Assembly (NCBI RefSeq): GCF_026735135.1
Contig: NZ_JAPQER010000002.1
Span: 310,001 to 374,000 of the forward strand
Direction of reading: 5' to 3'
Source of the DNA: Clostridium aestuarii
GTDB taxonomy: Bacteria > Bacillota > Clostridia > Clostridiales > Clostridiaceae
Length of the DNA stretch: 64,000 bases
A program made the translations under genes and the position numbers. The notes below the pieces were generated by a model. It saw nothing but the letters and a program-made list of their open reading frames with translations, had not been told where the DNA came from and did not search any database. How positions within the stretch are numbered: the stretch's first letter is position 1; the number at the start of each line of letters is the position of its first letter. This document shows, piece after piece, positions 16,181-24,338 of the stretch.

Positions 16181-16588
16181 CTATATATTGTGAAAAATAA
16201 AACCAATTTTTACTGAGCAATATTTATTATAAATATAATATTTATTAAATTTTCCAGGAACGGAGTGTTCATTATACCTAACTGTTGAACTACCTACATG
16301 GTCACAATCAAAACATATCAGAGAATTATCTTTCTTTAAGAAGATAATTTTAATGTTGACATCATTTATGCCACTTCCAATATTCAACTCAACATCCTTT
16401 ATTTTACCTTTAATAACTTCTAATCCATAATTAGTATCAAAATGTAAATCAACAGACACCCGTTCTTTTATACTTTTATCAAATAAATTTAGCAAGAACG
16501 GAAACTCATTATCAGGAGTCATTGTTTGCATTTGTGTAGCTAAATACTTATTAAAGTGGTCATTATTTTTTCTTAATGAAATAATCAT
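16181..16588 (-). CDS. Hypothetical protein
   Basis: A 135-residue soluble protein that I do not recognise. It begins with a good ribosome binding site (GAGAGGTAAC). It is rich in beta-type residues (VSVDLHFDTNYGLEVIKGKIKDVELNI) and ends in an aromatic, tyrosine-rich tail. It is divergent from the KAP NTPase gene across a 150-base AT-rich spacer, so the two may share regulation. It lies at the left edge of an accessory island. Confidence 0.6.
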   Translation of the reverse strand: MIISLRKNNDHFNKYLATQMQTMTPDNEFPFLLNLFDKSIKERVSVDLHFDTNYGLEVIKGKIKDVELNIGSGINDVNIKIIFLKKDNSLICFDCDHVGSSTVRYNEHSVPGKFNKYYIYNKYCSVKIGFIFHNI

Positions 16589-16738
16589 TGTTTGTTACCT
16601 CTCTTATTTTACAAAATATTTCATAATTGTAATAATAATTAAAACAATAAAGTTACATTATGTAAATTTATATCTATATGATATACTTTATTTGGTTAAT
16701 TGTAAATATAAAAGAAAATAATGGAGGATAGTAATAGT

Positions 16739-19111
16739 ATGTCAGCAGATAAAAGTATAGATAATATACAAATTGATATTTTAAAGAATGCTGAAGAAGA
16801 GAAAAATGATATAATGTTGAAGGACGAAAATATAAAATTAACTTTTAAATTAAAGAATAATGTCAAATGTTCAGTTGAAGGCTGTAATCATATTGCTGAA
16901 TATGCTACATTTTTATTTAAAGAATACAAATATGGAGTTACAAGTTATTGTATAGATAATACATGCCCTTATCTTTGCTCAAGACATATGAAAGATAATG
17001 AGGAGAGTTGTATTGGAAATCGTGAACCTGAAATAACTGTAAAATATAAATATACAAATAAAAATAATATGGTGGGGTATACCAAGTATTTTAAGTTGGA
17101 GATTAAGTTTGGATTGAAAATACTCGAGGAACATTGCAAAGATGATTATTTAAATATATCAAAAGATATAGAGGCATTTGTAAATTTAATTGTTCACGAA
17201 GACTTAAGACTACCTTTAACTATAGGAATTTTTGGAGGTTGGGGAGCAGGAAAGACATTTTTTGCTGATTCCTTAGTTAAAATGATAAAAAGTAATTTAA
17301 ATGATAAATGTGTGATAGTTCCATTTAATGCGTGGAATTATTATGATTCCAATATAGTTGTTAATTTAGTCTACAAAATATTTGATACTATAAACAATAA
17401 GATACGAGAAATAAAACACGATGATAACAATAATGAATTTTTAAAAGAATTAAATCATTATAAGGAATTTTTGAAAGAAGACAAATTCAATAATATTAAA
17501 GAACTTAATCATAAGATATCAATCCTAGAAGAAAATCTAAAAAACAACAAGAAAAAATTGATAGAGCATATTATTAATAATATAAGTTCTGTAGTAGGAG
17601 AAATAGATGAATTTAAGTCATTATTAAATCAGGCTAATGATATTAATGACAATATTAGGGAATTAGAACAGGAATTTAAAAAGGTTGTAAGTCTTATTTC
17701 AGTTATAAAAGAAAATTATAAAAGTGTCATTTGGATAGCTATTTTGGGAACAGTAATATCAGTAAGTTTACCTCTACTAAAATATAGTAAAATTCATAGC
17801 GGTATTTCTGAAATTCTTACCTTTATATTAGTTGGCGTTAAACTAACAGTCAAATATATTAGTAGAATCACCAATAATAAATTATTAAAAAAAGTATTAT
17901 CTGAAGTAGGACCAAATATACAAAGAATTAACGATAGAGAGAGTTGTCTTACGATATTAAAAAGTAAAAGAAATAAAAGAGAATGTGAATTTAATCAATT
18001 GAATGATGATAATATAACAATTAGTTTTTTAAGAGATTATATTATGAAAAAATTAGCTACAAACGGTTATAGAGATAATATGGGATTTATTAATACTGTA
18101 AAAGAAGATATAGATAATTTAAATAGTATTATTAATACTAAAGTTATAAATGATAAAGAATTAAACTTAAATAAAATAATATTAGTTGTTGATGATTTAG
18201 ACAGATGTCCAGAAGAAAAAGTTGTACAAGTATTACAAGCTATACAATTATTACTCTCAACAGATATGTTCATTGTCATTCTAGCAGTAGATTCAAAATG
18301 GATTGATAATTGCATTACAAGTATATATGATAAAATGATCAATAATAAGAAAAACAATAATGAAAATAAGAATTTTTTTGCTATTAATTATTTAGAAAAA
18401 ATTATACATATTCCATTTTGGATAGAGCCATTAAGTATAAGAAATTCGTCATCTTTTATAAAAAAATTAGGTGAAGAAATAACTTTTAAAATAGATAATG
18501 ATGCAAGTGATGATTTAACTGAAACAATCAGTGATGAAAAAGAAAATAAAACTAACATAAAAGAAAATAAATACAATGAAGATGTAAAATTCAGTATGGA
18601 TGAAGTTGCCAGCGGTAAAAATGATGAGGATAGTGAAAAAAGAGGGGAAGATAATTTAATCACGATAAGTCTAACTGATAATGATATAAATTTAATTTCA
18701 AAAATAGATTTTCTTTTTGATAATACTAGCCCAAGAAAGATTAAAAGATTTTTCAATACAGTTCTTCTTATAAAGTACAAGCATTATTATGATGAAAATA
18801 TGTATCGCCTATTATTAACGGGAGCTGCTAGTATAATATTAAAACCAAATATATTTTGTGAGTTTTATAAGGATATATTTGGGGATAGTATTGGGAAAGA
18901 AACAGAAAATGCATCAGATATTATTAACGAGCAAATTCAATCTGAAAAGTATAAAGCTATAAACATTAGAAATATCGTATTATCTAAATTTAGTAAATAT
19001 GTGAAGCAGAATTTTAGTCAAGTTACGATGAAGAAATTCGAAGATATAGTTTATGAAGCTTCAAAATATACATATTATCATGGAGAAATATTTCAATATA
19101 AATTACAATAA
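16739..19111 (+). CDS. KAP family P-loop NTPase with Cys-rich N-terminus and membrane segments
   Basis: A 790-residue protein. KAP NTPases carry a P-loop with membrane helices inserted in the NTPase domain and often occur in defence or mobile contexts. Walker A GGWGAGKT is at residues 166-173; Walker B is VVDDLDRCPEEKVVQVLQAI (near 480). Two hydrophobic segments (SVIWIAILGTVISVSLPLL and ILTFILVGVKLTVKYI) lie between them. Ahead of the P-loop is a cluster of Cys and His (C44, C49, C71, C76, C80, H83, C91) that looks like a zinc-binding module. A highly charged low-complexity stretch (about 590-640) follows Walker B. I chose ATG 16739, with GGAGG at 16723-16727. The next gene is a convergent integrase. 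Confidence 0.85.
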   Translation: MSADKSIDNIQIDILKNAEEEKNDIMLKDENIKLTFKLKNNVKCSVEGCNHIAEYATFLFKEYKYGVTSYCIDNTCPYLCSRHMKDNEESCIGNREPEITVKYKYTNKNNMVGYTKYFKLEIKFGLKILEEHCKDDYLNISKDIEAFVNLIVHEDLRLPLTIGIFGGWGAGKTFFADSLVKMIKSNLNDKCVIVPFNAWNYYDSNIVVNLVYKIFDTINNKIREIKHDDNNNEFLKELNHYKEFLKEDKFNNIKELNHKISILEENLKNNKKKLIEHIINNISSVVGEIDEFKSLLNQANDINDNIRELEQEFKKVVSLISVIKENYKSVIWIAILGTVISVSLPLLKYSKIHSGISEILTFILVGVKLTVKYISRITNNKLLKKVLSEVGPNIQRINDRESCLTILKSKRNKRECEFNQLNDDNITISFLRDYIMKKLATNGYRDNMGFINTVKEDIDNLNSIINTKVINDKELNLNKIILVVDDLDRCPEEKVVQVLQAIQLLLSTDMFIVILAVDSKWIDNCITSIYDKMINNKKNNNENKNFFAINYLEKIIHIPFWIEPLSIRNSSSFIKKLGEEITFKIDNDASDDLTETISDEKENKTNIKENKYNEDVKFSMDEVASGKNDEDSEKRGEDNLITISLTDNDINLISKIDFLFDNTSPRKIKRFFNTVLLIKYKHYYDENMYRLLLTGAASIILKPNIFCEFYKDIFGDSIGKETENASDIINEQIQSEKYKAINIRNIVLSKFSKYVKQNFSQVTMKKFEDIVYEASKYTYYHGEIFQYKLQ

Positions 19112-19166
19112 TAAATATCATAAACTTCCAATTATCCATACAATTGCACAGGTTATGTTTATTCTT

Positions 19167-19196
19167 CAAAGAGACACAATATTAGGTGTCTCTTTG
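19167..19196. terminator. Bidirectional terminator between the KAP NTPase and the integrase
   Basis: CAAAGAGACAC (19167-19177) pairs with GTGTCTCTTTG (19186-19196) around an 8-base loop, between converging genes. Confidence 0.7.
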
Positions 19197-19198
19197 GT

Positions 19199-20134
19199 TC
19201 AGTTAAACATCATTGCAAGGGGGTTAGAGTTTACAGCGGATTGTAGTTGATGCTCATCAATATGGGTATAGATTTCAGTTATTGCAACGCTTTCATGACC
19301 GAGAATTTGCTGTAGAGAGGGAATATCTACTTTACCGTATTTATACATAAGAGTAGCAGCTGTATGACGAAGTTTGTGAGTTGATATAGATTTTGGATCA
19401 AGTCCAGAAGAAATAACATATTCTTTGACAATATTTTGAATAGCTCTTGTAGTAATACGGTTATTGTTTCTAGATATAAATAAAGCATTGGTATTGACAT
19501 CAATTGCATTTCTAATATGTAACCAATCATTAATAGTTTTTTTAGCAGCGGGCGTTAGAAAGATTTTACGTTCTTTATTGCCCTTTCCCACTACAGATAA
19601 AATATCATTATTTACTTGATCTATGTTTAAACTAGCAAGCTCAGATAATCTTAATGCGCAGTTAAGAAAAATAGTAATTATACAGTAATCTCTAGGAGAT
19701 TTCTTACATTTAAGTAACAAGCGAACAGATTCTTCTAAGTTAAGATATTTAGGTATTCGTTTTGGTAATTTTGGGGTTTCTAATTCTTCAGCAATATTAT
19801 TATCAATGAGATGAGCTTTAGTTTTAAGATATTTCCAGAATTGACGTATGGATACTATTTTTCTAGCTCTAGTTCCAGGTGAAGAATTTAATGATTTTTG
19901 GCAATAAGAAATAAAAGAATACATATCATGCAGAGTAATAGATTTTATAAATTCTAAATCTGCCTGAGCAAAGTTTTCATCAATAATAGGAATGTTACGT
20001 AAGTTCATAATAAAGTTGAAAAACATAAGTAAATCAGTACGATATTTTTTAACTGTATTATCAGCACGACCTTTAATCACAACAAGGTAACTTAAATATT
20101 GTTCAACTATTGGACAAATTGTGTTAGATTGCAT
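19199..20134 (-). CDS. Tyrosine recombinase (XerC/XerD-like integrase)
   Basis: A 311-residue site-specific recombinase with an N-terminal SAM-like core-binding domain (EQYLSYLVVIKGRADNTVKKY). In the catalytic domain the Arg is in CALRLSELASL, the Lys in VVGKGNKERK, the H-x-x-R in STHKLRHTAA, the His in LGHESV and the Tyr nucleophile in EIYTHID. All active-site residues are present. It is clearly paralogous to the recombinase at 53515-54495, sharing RDYCIIT, FLNC and LRLSEL blocks. It is probably the mobility or rearrangement gene of the 16-24 kb island. Confidence 0.9.
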   Translation of the reverse strand: MQSNTICPIVEQYLSYLVVIKGRADNTVKKYRTDLLMFFNFIMNLRNIPIIDENFAQADLEFIKSITLHDMYSFISYCQKSLNSSPGTRARKIVSIRQFWKYLKTKAHLIDNNIAEELETPKLPKRIPKYLNLEESVRLLLKCKKSPRDYCIITIFLNCALRLSELASLNIDQVNNDILSVVGKGNKERKIFLTPAAKKTINDWLHIRNAIDVNTNALFISRNNNRITTRAIQNIVKEYVISSGLDPKSISTHKLRHTAATLMYKYGKVDIPSLQQILGHESVAITEIYTHIDEHQLQSAVNSNPLAMMFN

Positions 20135-20327
20135 ATAATCACCTCTTGGCTATAGTTTTAACAGATTTTAGAAATTATAAACAAAGTAAAAATTTATGAT
20201 TTGAAGAGAAGTAAATATTGGCCAACTTAGGTTCGCAAATAATTTAAATTTGAAGGTTATTTATGAATTTGAGTTCAACAAAAGATATGACATAAAATAC
20301 TAATCAACATAAAGAGGAGTGAATTAA

Positions 20328-21413
20328 ATGAGTTTTTTTGATTCCATAGGATTAGCGGATATGGAAAAGATTCATTCTCAAACTATAGCATGGTTATTCT
20401 CCAAAGATTGCGATGCTATGAGTGAAAAGGAGAAATTAGCAGCATTATCTGCAATAATATCTAGAAAAGAAATTGGAGAAATATTCAATGTATACACTGA
20501 ATATAAGAATATTGATATAGTAATTGAAACAGATAATAAAGTAATTGCGATAGAAAATAAAGTAAAGTCAAATCAGCATTCAAATCAATTAGAAAGATAT
20601 AAAGAAATATTAAATGAAGATTTTAAAACAAAAGATAAAGTATATATTTTTTTGACATTAATACCTGAAAAAGCAGAATCAAAAGGTTGGGAAAATACAT
20701 CCTACGAGTTATTAGTGGAAGCTCTGGAAAATCAAATTATCAAAGAAATAGAAACAAAAACAGTAGATAGAGTTATAGCATCTGAATATATAATAACCGT
20801 CAAAAGAATGGTTGAAGTTGTAAAGTCTTTTGAAAGTGATCATAGAAAATTCAAAAATGTATTTACTGATGGTACATTAAAAAAATTTGAAAAAGAAAAA
20901 AAGAAGAAAGAAGAAAATTATTCAAAAAATCAAATTTATATACTAAATAATCAACTTGAAACCATTCTCCAAAAAAGATTTTTTAATAAGATATTATGTG
21001 AATTCAAAAAAAGAGAAATAATTCAAGGAAGTGTAAGCGAAACACGAGGAAATGCATTAATTCATATTTCTTTAGAAAAGAGATTGGAATATAATGGACA
21101 TTTTTTTGAAGTAGGCTATCAAATACAAAATAATACGATTAAATTCATTTTTCAAGCTGAAACAGAGAGTTATTATAAGTCTAAAAAAGAGTGGTTAACA
21201 GAAGATGTGATAGATAAAATGGAAAAATTAAAGCAACATATGGAGTATAAAAAATTAAATAAACCTACTAAACATGCTTATATATCAATTTCAAAAAAAC
21301 TTGATATAAATATATGGGAATATGATTTTAATGAATTAATAGATGCTCTTTACAGTGAATATAAAAAAGCAGGTATTCATAAAGAAAAATTAATAAGTAG
21401 CATAATTCAATAG
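20328..21413 (+). CDS. PD-(D/E)XK nuclease superfamily protein
   Basis: A 361-residue protein. The N-terminal third has a PD-(D/E)XK core: IDIVIETDNKVIAIENKVKS (residues 60-79), with the D and the E-x-K catalytic elements, followed by NQLERYKEIL. The middle is a lysine-rich coiled segment (KKFEKEKKKKEENYSK), and the C-terminal domain is unassigned. This architecture is common in restriction-like or phage-defence nucleases. It has an AGAGGAG site before ATG. The split glycosylase-like gene begins 22 bases downstream. Confidence 0.8.
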   Translation: MSFFDSIGLADMEKIHSQTIAWLFSKDCDAMSEKEKLAALSAIISRKEIGEIFNVYTEYKNIDIVIETDNKVIAIENKVKSNQHSNQLERYKEILNEDFKTKDKVYIFLTLIPEKAESKGWENTSYELLVEALENQIIKEIETKTVDRVIASEYIITVKRMVEVVKSFESDHRKFKNVFTDGTLKKFEKEKKKKEENYSKNQIYILNNQLETILQKRFFNKILCEFKKREIIQGSVSETRGNALIHISLEKRLEYNGHFFEVGYQIQNNTIKFIFQAETESYYKSKKEWLTEDVIDKMEKLKQHMEYKKLNKPTKHAYISISKKLDINIWEYDFNELIDALYSEYKKAGIHKEKLISSIIQ

Positions 21414-21434
21414 CGTATATGAAGGAGAATTTTT

Positions 21435-22118
21435 ATGTCATTTGAAAACATGGTATATTCAAGTTTATATAATTGGTTAGGTTATGGTCAATTGGATGGA
21501 CGTATTTGGTTTGTTGGGACAGAAGAAGGTGGAGCAGAAATATGGCGCAATGAGACTAAGAGCTTAGAAGAAAGTCTTGCTTTGAGGAGTCAGTATAAGC
21601 TTTCGATGGATTTCAGATATGTTTGGGAAGAATTATATGATATACCATTAGAAAGTTTTAAGGGATCTTGTGTGTGGAGATTTATGGCTGCATTTTTATT
21701 AGCATTAGATGGGAAACAACCTAACAAAATCAATATAAATAATTATGTTTTTGAAAGAAAACTACTTGGAAGATATAATTCAGGACATTTTATGTGTGAA
21801 CTGTTACCTTTACCTAAGAAGAGTAAGGATTCGATGTTACCTTATGATTCTATTTGGGATTCAACATCCGTGTATCACGAAGAAGTTTTATCAAGAAGAT
21901 TTGAAATTATAAAGAATACAATAGCAAGCAAAAAAAGTATTGAATTAATTATTTCCTATGAAAAAATACTTACGGATAAAGTTTTAGATTATTTTAAGAC
22001 TAAATTGATAGCAAATTGGATGTATAAAAAAAAAAAATATTCATTATATACAATAGAAATAAATGAAGATAGAAAAGTACACTTTCTTTCAACTCCGTTT
22101 TTGGTAATGGCCAAATAA
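21435..22118 (+). CDS. Unrecognised protein, N-terminal part of a probably frameshifted gene
   Basis: A 227-residue frame from ATG 21435 with an AAGGAGAA site. Motifs such as GRIWFVGTEEGG near the N-terminus and HFLSTPF near the end recall the uracil-DNA-glycosylase-like fold, but this is tentative. At a run of five T (22098-22102) the reading frame ends shortly as LVMAK-stop. The -1 frame continues smoothly as FFGNGQISYDGIYKAV into the next frame. One extra T would fuse both into a protein of about 380 residues. It is probably in one transcript with the upstream nuclease. Confidence 0.6.
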   Translation: MSFENMVYSSLYNWLGYGQLDGRIWFVGTEEGGAEIWRNETKSLEESLALRSQYKLSMDFRYVWEELYDIPLESFKGSCVWRFMAAFLLALDGKQPNKININNYVFERKLLGRYNSGHFMCELLPLPKKSKDSMLPYDSIWDSTSVYHEEVLSRRFEIIKNTIASKKSIELIISYEKILTDKVLDYFKTKLIANWMYKKKKYSLYTIEINEDRKVHFLSTPFLVMAK

Positions 22119-22207
22119 GTTATGATGGGATTTATAAAGCAGTTAAAAACGTACTAGAAGAAATTTCAGATACTGATTTTAATTATTTTGATGAAAAATT
22201 AGAATTC

Positions 22208-22576
22208 ATGTCTAGTAATATAGTAAAAGAAAACAAGAGTATATCAGCTGATAAAAGTAAAGATTATTATTTTGAAGATTATGCAGAAAAAATTATTAGT
22301 CAGATAGGTTCAATATTGGGCAACTCTTTTAAGCCTAAATATAATAAAACAGGAGTTACTTATAACGGACATAAAGGGAAAATTTTAAAGGTAGTGAAGA
22401 AACGAAAACATTTAGAAGTTGAATTTAATGTTCCTGTAACAAACTTACCTGGCTTAATAATTTTAAATGAAAAAGAGAGAATAGAAAAGAAAATGGGAAA
22501 ATGTCAGTGGATTTACAAAGGTGATGATATATCAACAGTTTTGAAACTGGTTGAGGAAGCAGCTGAAAAATATTAA
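22208..22576 (+). CDS. C-terminal part of the frameshifted gene (or small separate protein)
   Basis: A 122-residue frame from ATG 22208, with no ribosome binding site at that ATG. The frame is open upstream without a stop to the T-run at 22098, and that extension reads as natural protein, so this is better seen as the C-terminal half of the gene starting at 21435. It is basic and has a compact domain (GVTYNGHKGKILKVVKKRKHLEVEF, then CQWIYKGDD) resembling small protein-interaction or DUF5655-like helices. No firm family was assigned. Confidence 0.5.
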   Translation: MSSNIVKENKSISADKSKDYYFEDYAEKIISQIGSILGNSFKPKYNKTGVTYNGHKGKILKVVKKRKHLEVEFNVPVTNLPGLIILNEKERIEKKMGKCQWIYKGDDISTVLKLVEEAAEKY

Positions 22577-22611
22577 TAATACGTATTTATAAAATATAAT
22601 TCAGTTTCTTA

Positions 22612-22845
22612 TTATCCATATACCCACAATTCCCAAAATAGTAAGTGTCTACCACCACACTTACTGCCTTTTCTATAATCATAAAAAAATCTAATAGCGG
22701 CATCTACAATATCCTGATACTTAATATAAGGATCATCATAAATAAAGCACTTAAGTTCATCCAGCATTTTAACTGTAGAAGGGCTTAGTTTATAACTGCT
22801 ATTAACTGATATGGAATCATCTATAGTTTGTTTTGAATAAGACAT
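22612..22845 (-). CDS. Small ribbon-helix-helix-like protein
   Basis: A 77-residue frame. YKLSPSTVKMLDELKCFI followed by YQDIVDAAIRFFYDYRK resembles a ribbon-helix-helix fold (strand, helix, helix). No convincing ribosome binding site precedes ATG 22845, and the C-terminal 15 residues look unstructured. It may be a regulator of the accessory genes or a remnant. Confidence 0.4.
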   Translation of the reverse strand: MSYSKQTIDDSISVNSSYKLSPSTVKMLDELKCFIYDDPYIKYQDIVDAAIRFFYDYRKGSKCGGRHLLFWELWVYG

Positions 22846-23027
22846 CTGCGAATATTTATACTATTTCAATTGATTGCCATGAGAGCTAAATTTCAAAGTT
22901 AAAATAAGGAAGAAAAGCTATAATAAAGATTATTAATTAGAAATACAGACGTTATCAGATGAGTTGAAATTATTGCATAATATTGCTAATATAAATCTAA
23001 GAAAATAAATATTAGATTGGAGAAAAA

Positions 23028-23273
23028 ATGAAGCAGAATTCAACAAATAGAAAACTAAACGTTGTAGCAATGATCTTAGGTATATTAGCGGCAATTCTCC
23101 TTGGAACGTTACCACTGGTTAGAATGGTGGTGTCGCCAGATACCTCTGTTATGATATTAACAGTAGGGGGAGTGTTCTTTGTATTAGCAATGACTGTGAT
23201 GATTTTGTTATTGTTATTAAGCCCACAGCTTATTTTAAAACTTACTGCATACCTGTTACCTACGCTATTGTAA
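23028..23273 (+). CDS. Small membrane protein, likely N-terminal half of a split gene
   Basis: 81 residues with two clear membrane segments (VVAMILGILAAILLGTLPLV and VMILTVGGVFFVLAMTVMILL). A third hydrophobic segment (LTAYLLPTLL) is cut by the stop. The ribosome binding site before ATG 23028 is TTGGAGA. The stop overlaps the next ATG (TAATG). Confidence 0.5.
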   Translation: MKQNSTNRKLNVVAMILGILAAILLGTLPLVRMVVSPDTSVMILTVGGVFFVLAMTVMILLLLLSPQLILKLTAYLLPTLL

Positions 23274-23743
23274 TGATTGGCTATATGTTATATAAGCTAA
23301 ATGTACATAACATTTTTAAAACGATGTTAGGCGTTAAAGTTGCAAATCCTGAACAAGTTTTTAGCTCGACAGCTTCTGTAGGGTCATTATCTATGATACT
23401 TCATGGTGGTGTATGGGTTTGTTCGATTCCCCTTATTGTAGCGGCTATTATAAAATCAGTGAAGTTAAATAAAAGGAATCATCAAGATTTTTCTGATTTT
23501 CATATGGAGAAGGGCATTATTGTAAAAGTAATAGATACTCATACGCGTATTAATAAAACAAAAGCATATAAAATTTCTTTAAATATCCCTTATTATCAAG
23601 GGGAAGAATATGAAGTAACCAAAGAATTTTTAGTACCAGCCCACATTTTACACACAATTGCCATTGGCAATGAAGTAAACTTAAAAATTAATCCAAAAAA
23701 AAGAGAAGATGTTTATATTCAAAGTGAATATGGAATTTTATAA
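23273..23743 (+). CDS. Membrane protein, likely C-terminal half of a split gene
   Basis: 156 residues. The first residues (MIGYMLYKL) complete the membrane helix interrupted at the end of the preceding frame. A further membrane segment (GVWVCSIPLIVAAIIK) and a soluble beta-rich domain (KGIIVKVIDTHTRINKTKAY to VNLKINPKKREDVY) follow. There is no ribosome binding site before ATG 23273; it can be made only by coupling at the TAATG overlap or by a frameshift. No family was recognised. Confidence 0.5.
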   Translation: MIGYMLYKLNVHNIFKTMLGVKVANPEQVFSSTASVGSLSMILHGGVWVCSIPLIVAAIIKSVKLNKRNHQDFSDFHMEKGIIVKVIDTHTRINKTKAYKISLNIPYYQGEEYEVTKEFLVPAHILHTIAIGNEVNLKINPKKREDVYIQSEYGIL

Positions 23744-23756
23744 AAAGGATAAATCA

Positions 23757-23792
23757 TGAAAACAAAGGTAGTAAAATTCATTAGTTATTAGT
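23757..23792 (+). CDS. Possible leader peptide, 11 codons, ending in the heptamer repeats
   Basis: ATG 23757 has an AAAGGAT site 5 bases upstream and reads MKTKVVKFISY-stop. The stop lies in the second unit of the TTAGTTA repeat array, upstream of the GreA-like gene. It is too short to be certain. Confidence 0.25.
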
Positions 23793-23836
23793 TATTAGTT
23801 ATTAGTTATTAGTTATTAGTTATTAGTTATTAGTTG
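23781..23836. repeat. Heptanucleotide tandem repeat (TTAGTTA)x7 plus one variant unit
   Basis: Seven perfect copies of TTAGTTA followed by TTAGTTG, ending 3 bases before the AGGAGG of the GreA-like gene. The array is in the 5' untranslated region. Copy-number change would alter the spacing between upstream signals and the ribosome binding site. Confidence 0.9.
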
Positions 23837-23852
23837 TAGGAGGTTTAACTGT

Positions 23853-24302
23853 ATGCGTAGGCACATGACCAAGGAAGAGTTTAATCTTATAGAGGAAGAA
23901 TATGAATATAGGAATACAACGTTGCGTATGCAAATCGCCAAAGAAAAAATGATAGCTGCACAGTTTGGTGATAGATCTGAAAATGCAGAATATAAAGCTG
24001 CAAAGCAACGTTATTATCAAAACAATAAAAGGCTAGGTTTTTTAAGAAGGTTAATGAATTCAGCGATAATAGTAAGTAAAATAGTAGATAAAGATGTAAT
24101 AGGTGTAGGCGATAGAGTTAAATTAAAATTGAATAATGAGTTAATGACTATAAGGTTAGTAACTACGGTAGGTTTAGATGTTCTTGAAGAAGATATGGTA
24201 AGTATAGATTCAGCAGTAGGAAAGTTAATAAGAGGAAAGCGTGTAAGTGATACAATTAATAGTACTGATTTTAAGATAGTCATAATAGGGTTAGAGAAGT
24301 AG
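23853..24302 (+). CDS. GreA/GreB family transcription elongation factor-like protein
   Basis: A 149-residue protein with an N-terminal coiled coil carrying GDRSENAEYKAAKQ, the GreA tip motif whose acidic residues stimulate RNA polymerase cleavage of backtracked RNA. The C-terminal FKBP-like domain (IGVGDRVKLKL to FKIVIIGLEK) is also visible. It is shorter and more divergent than a housekeeping GreA (about 158 residues), so it is probably an accessory paralogue. It has a strong AGGAGG site, placed directly after a variable heptamer array. Confidence 0.85.
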   Translation: MRRHMTKEEFNLIEEEYEYRNTTLRMQIAKEKMIAAQFGDRSENAEYKAAKQRYYQNNKRLGFLRRLMNSAIIVSKIVDKDVIGVGDRVKLKLNNELMTIRLVTTVGLDVLEEDMVSIDSAVGKLIRGKRVSDTINSTDFKIVIIGLEK

Positions 24303-24338
24303 CAGCTTAAATGGCAATTTGAAAGTCAGGTGAATTAT

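Noticed and set aside
18067..18780. Long minus-strand frames opposite the KAP NTPase gene
   Set aside because: They are AT-bias shadows of the coding strand with no ribosome binding site and low-complexity S/L/F/I content.
22098..22118. Programmed -1 frameshifting in the split gene
   Set aside because: The site is GTTTTTG, not X-XXY-YYZ, and no obvious pseudoknot or strong stem follows; a one-base deletion is simpler.
23781..23836. TTAGTTA array as a CRISPR-like repeat
   Set aside because: Units are 7 bp and contiguous, with no spacers; it is a simple tandem repeat.
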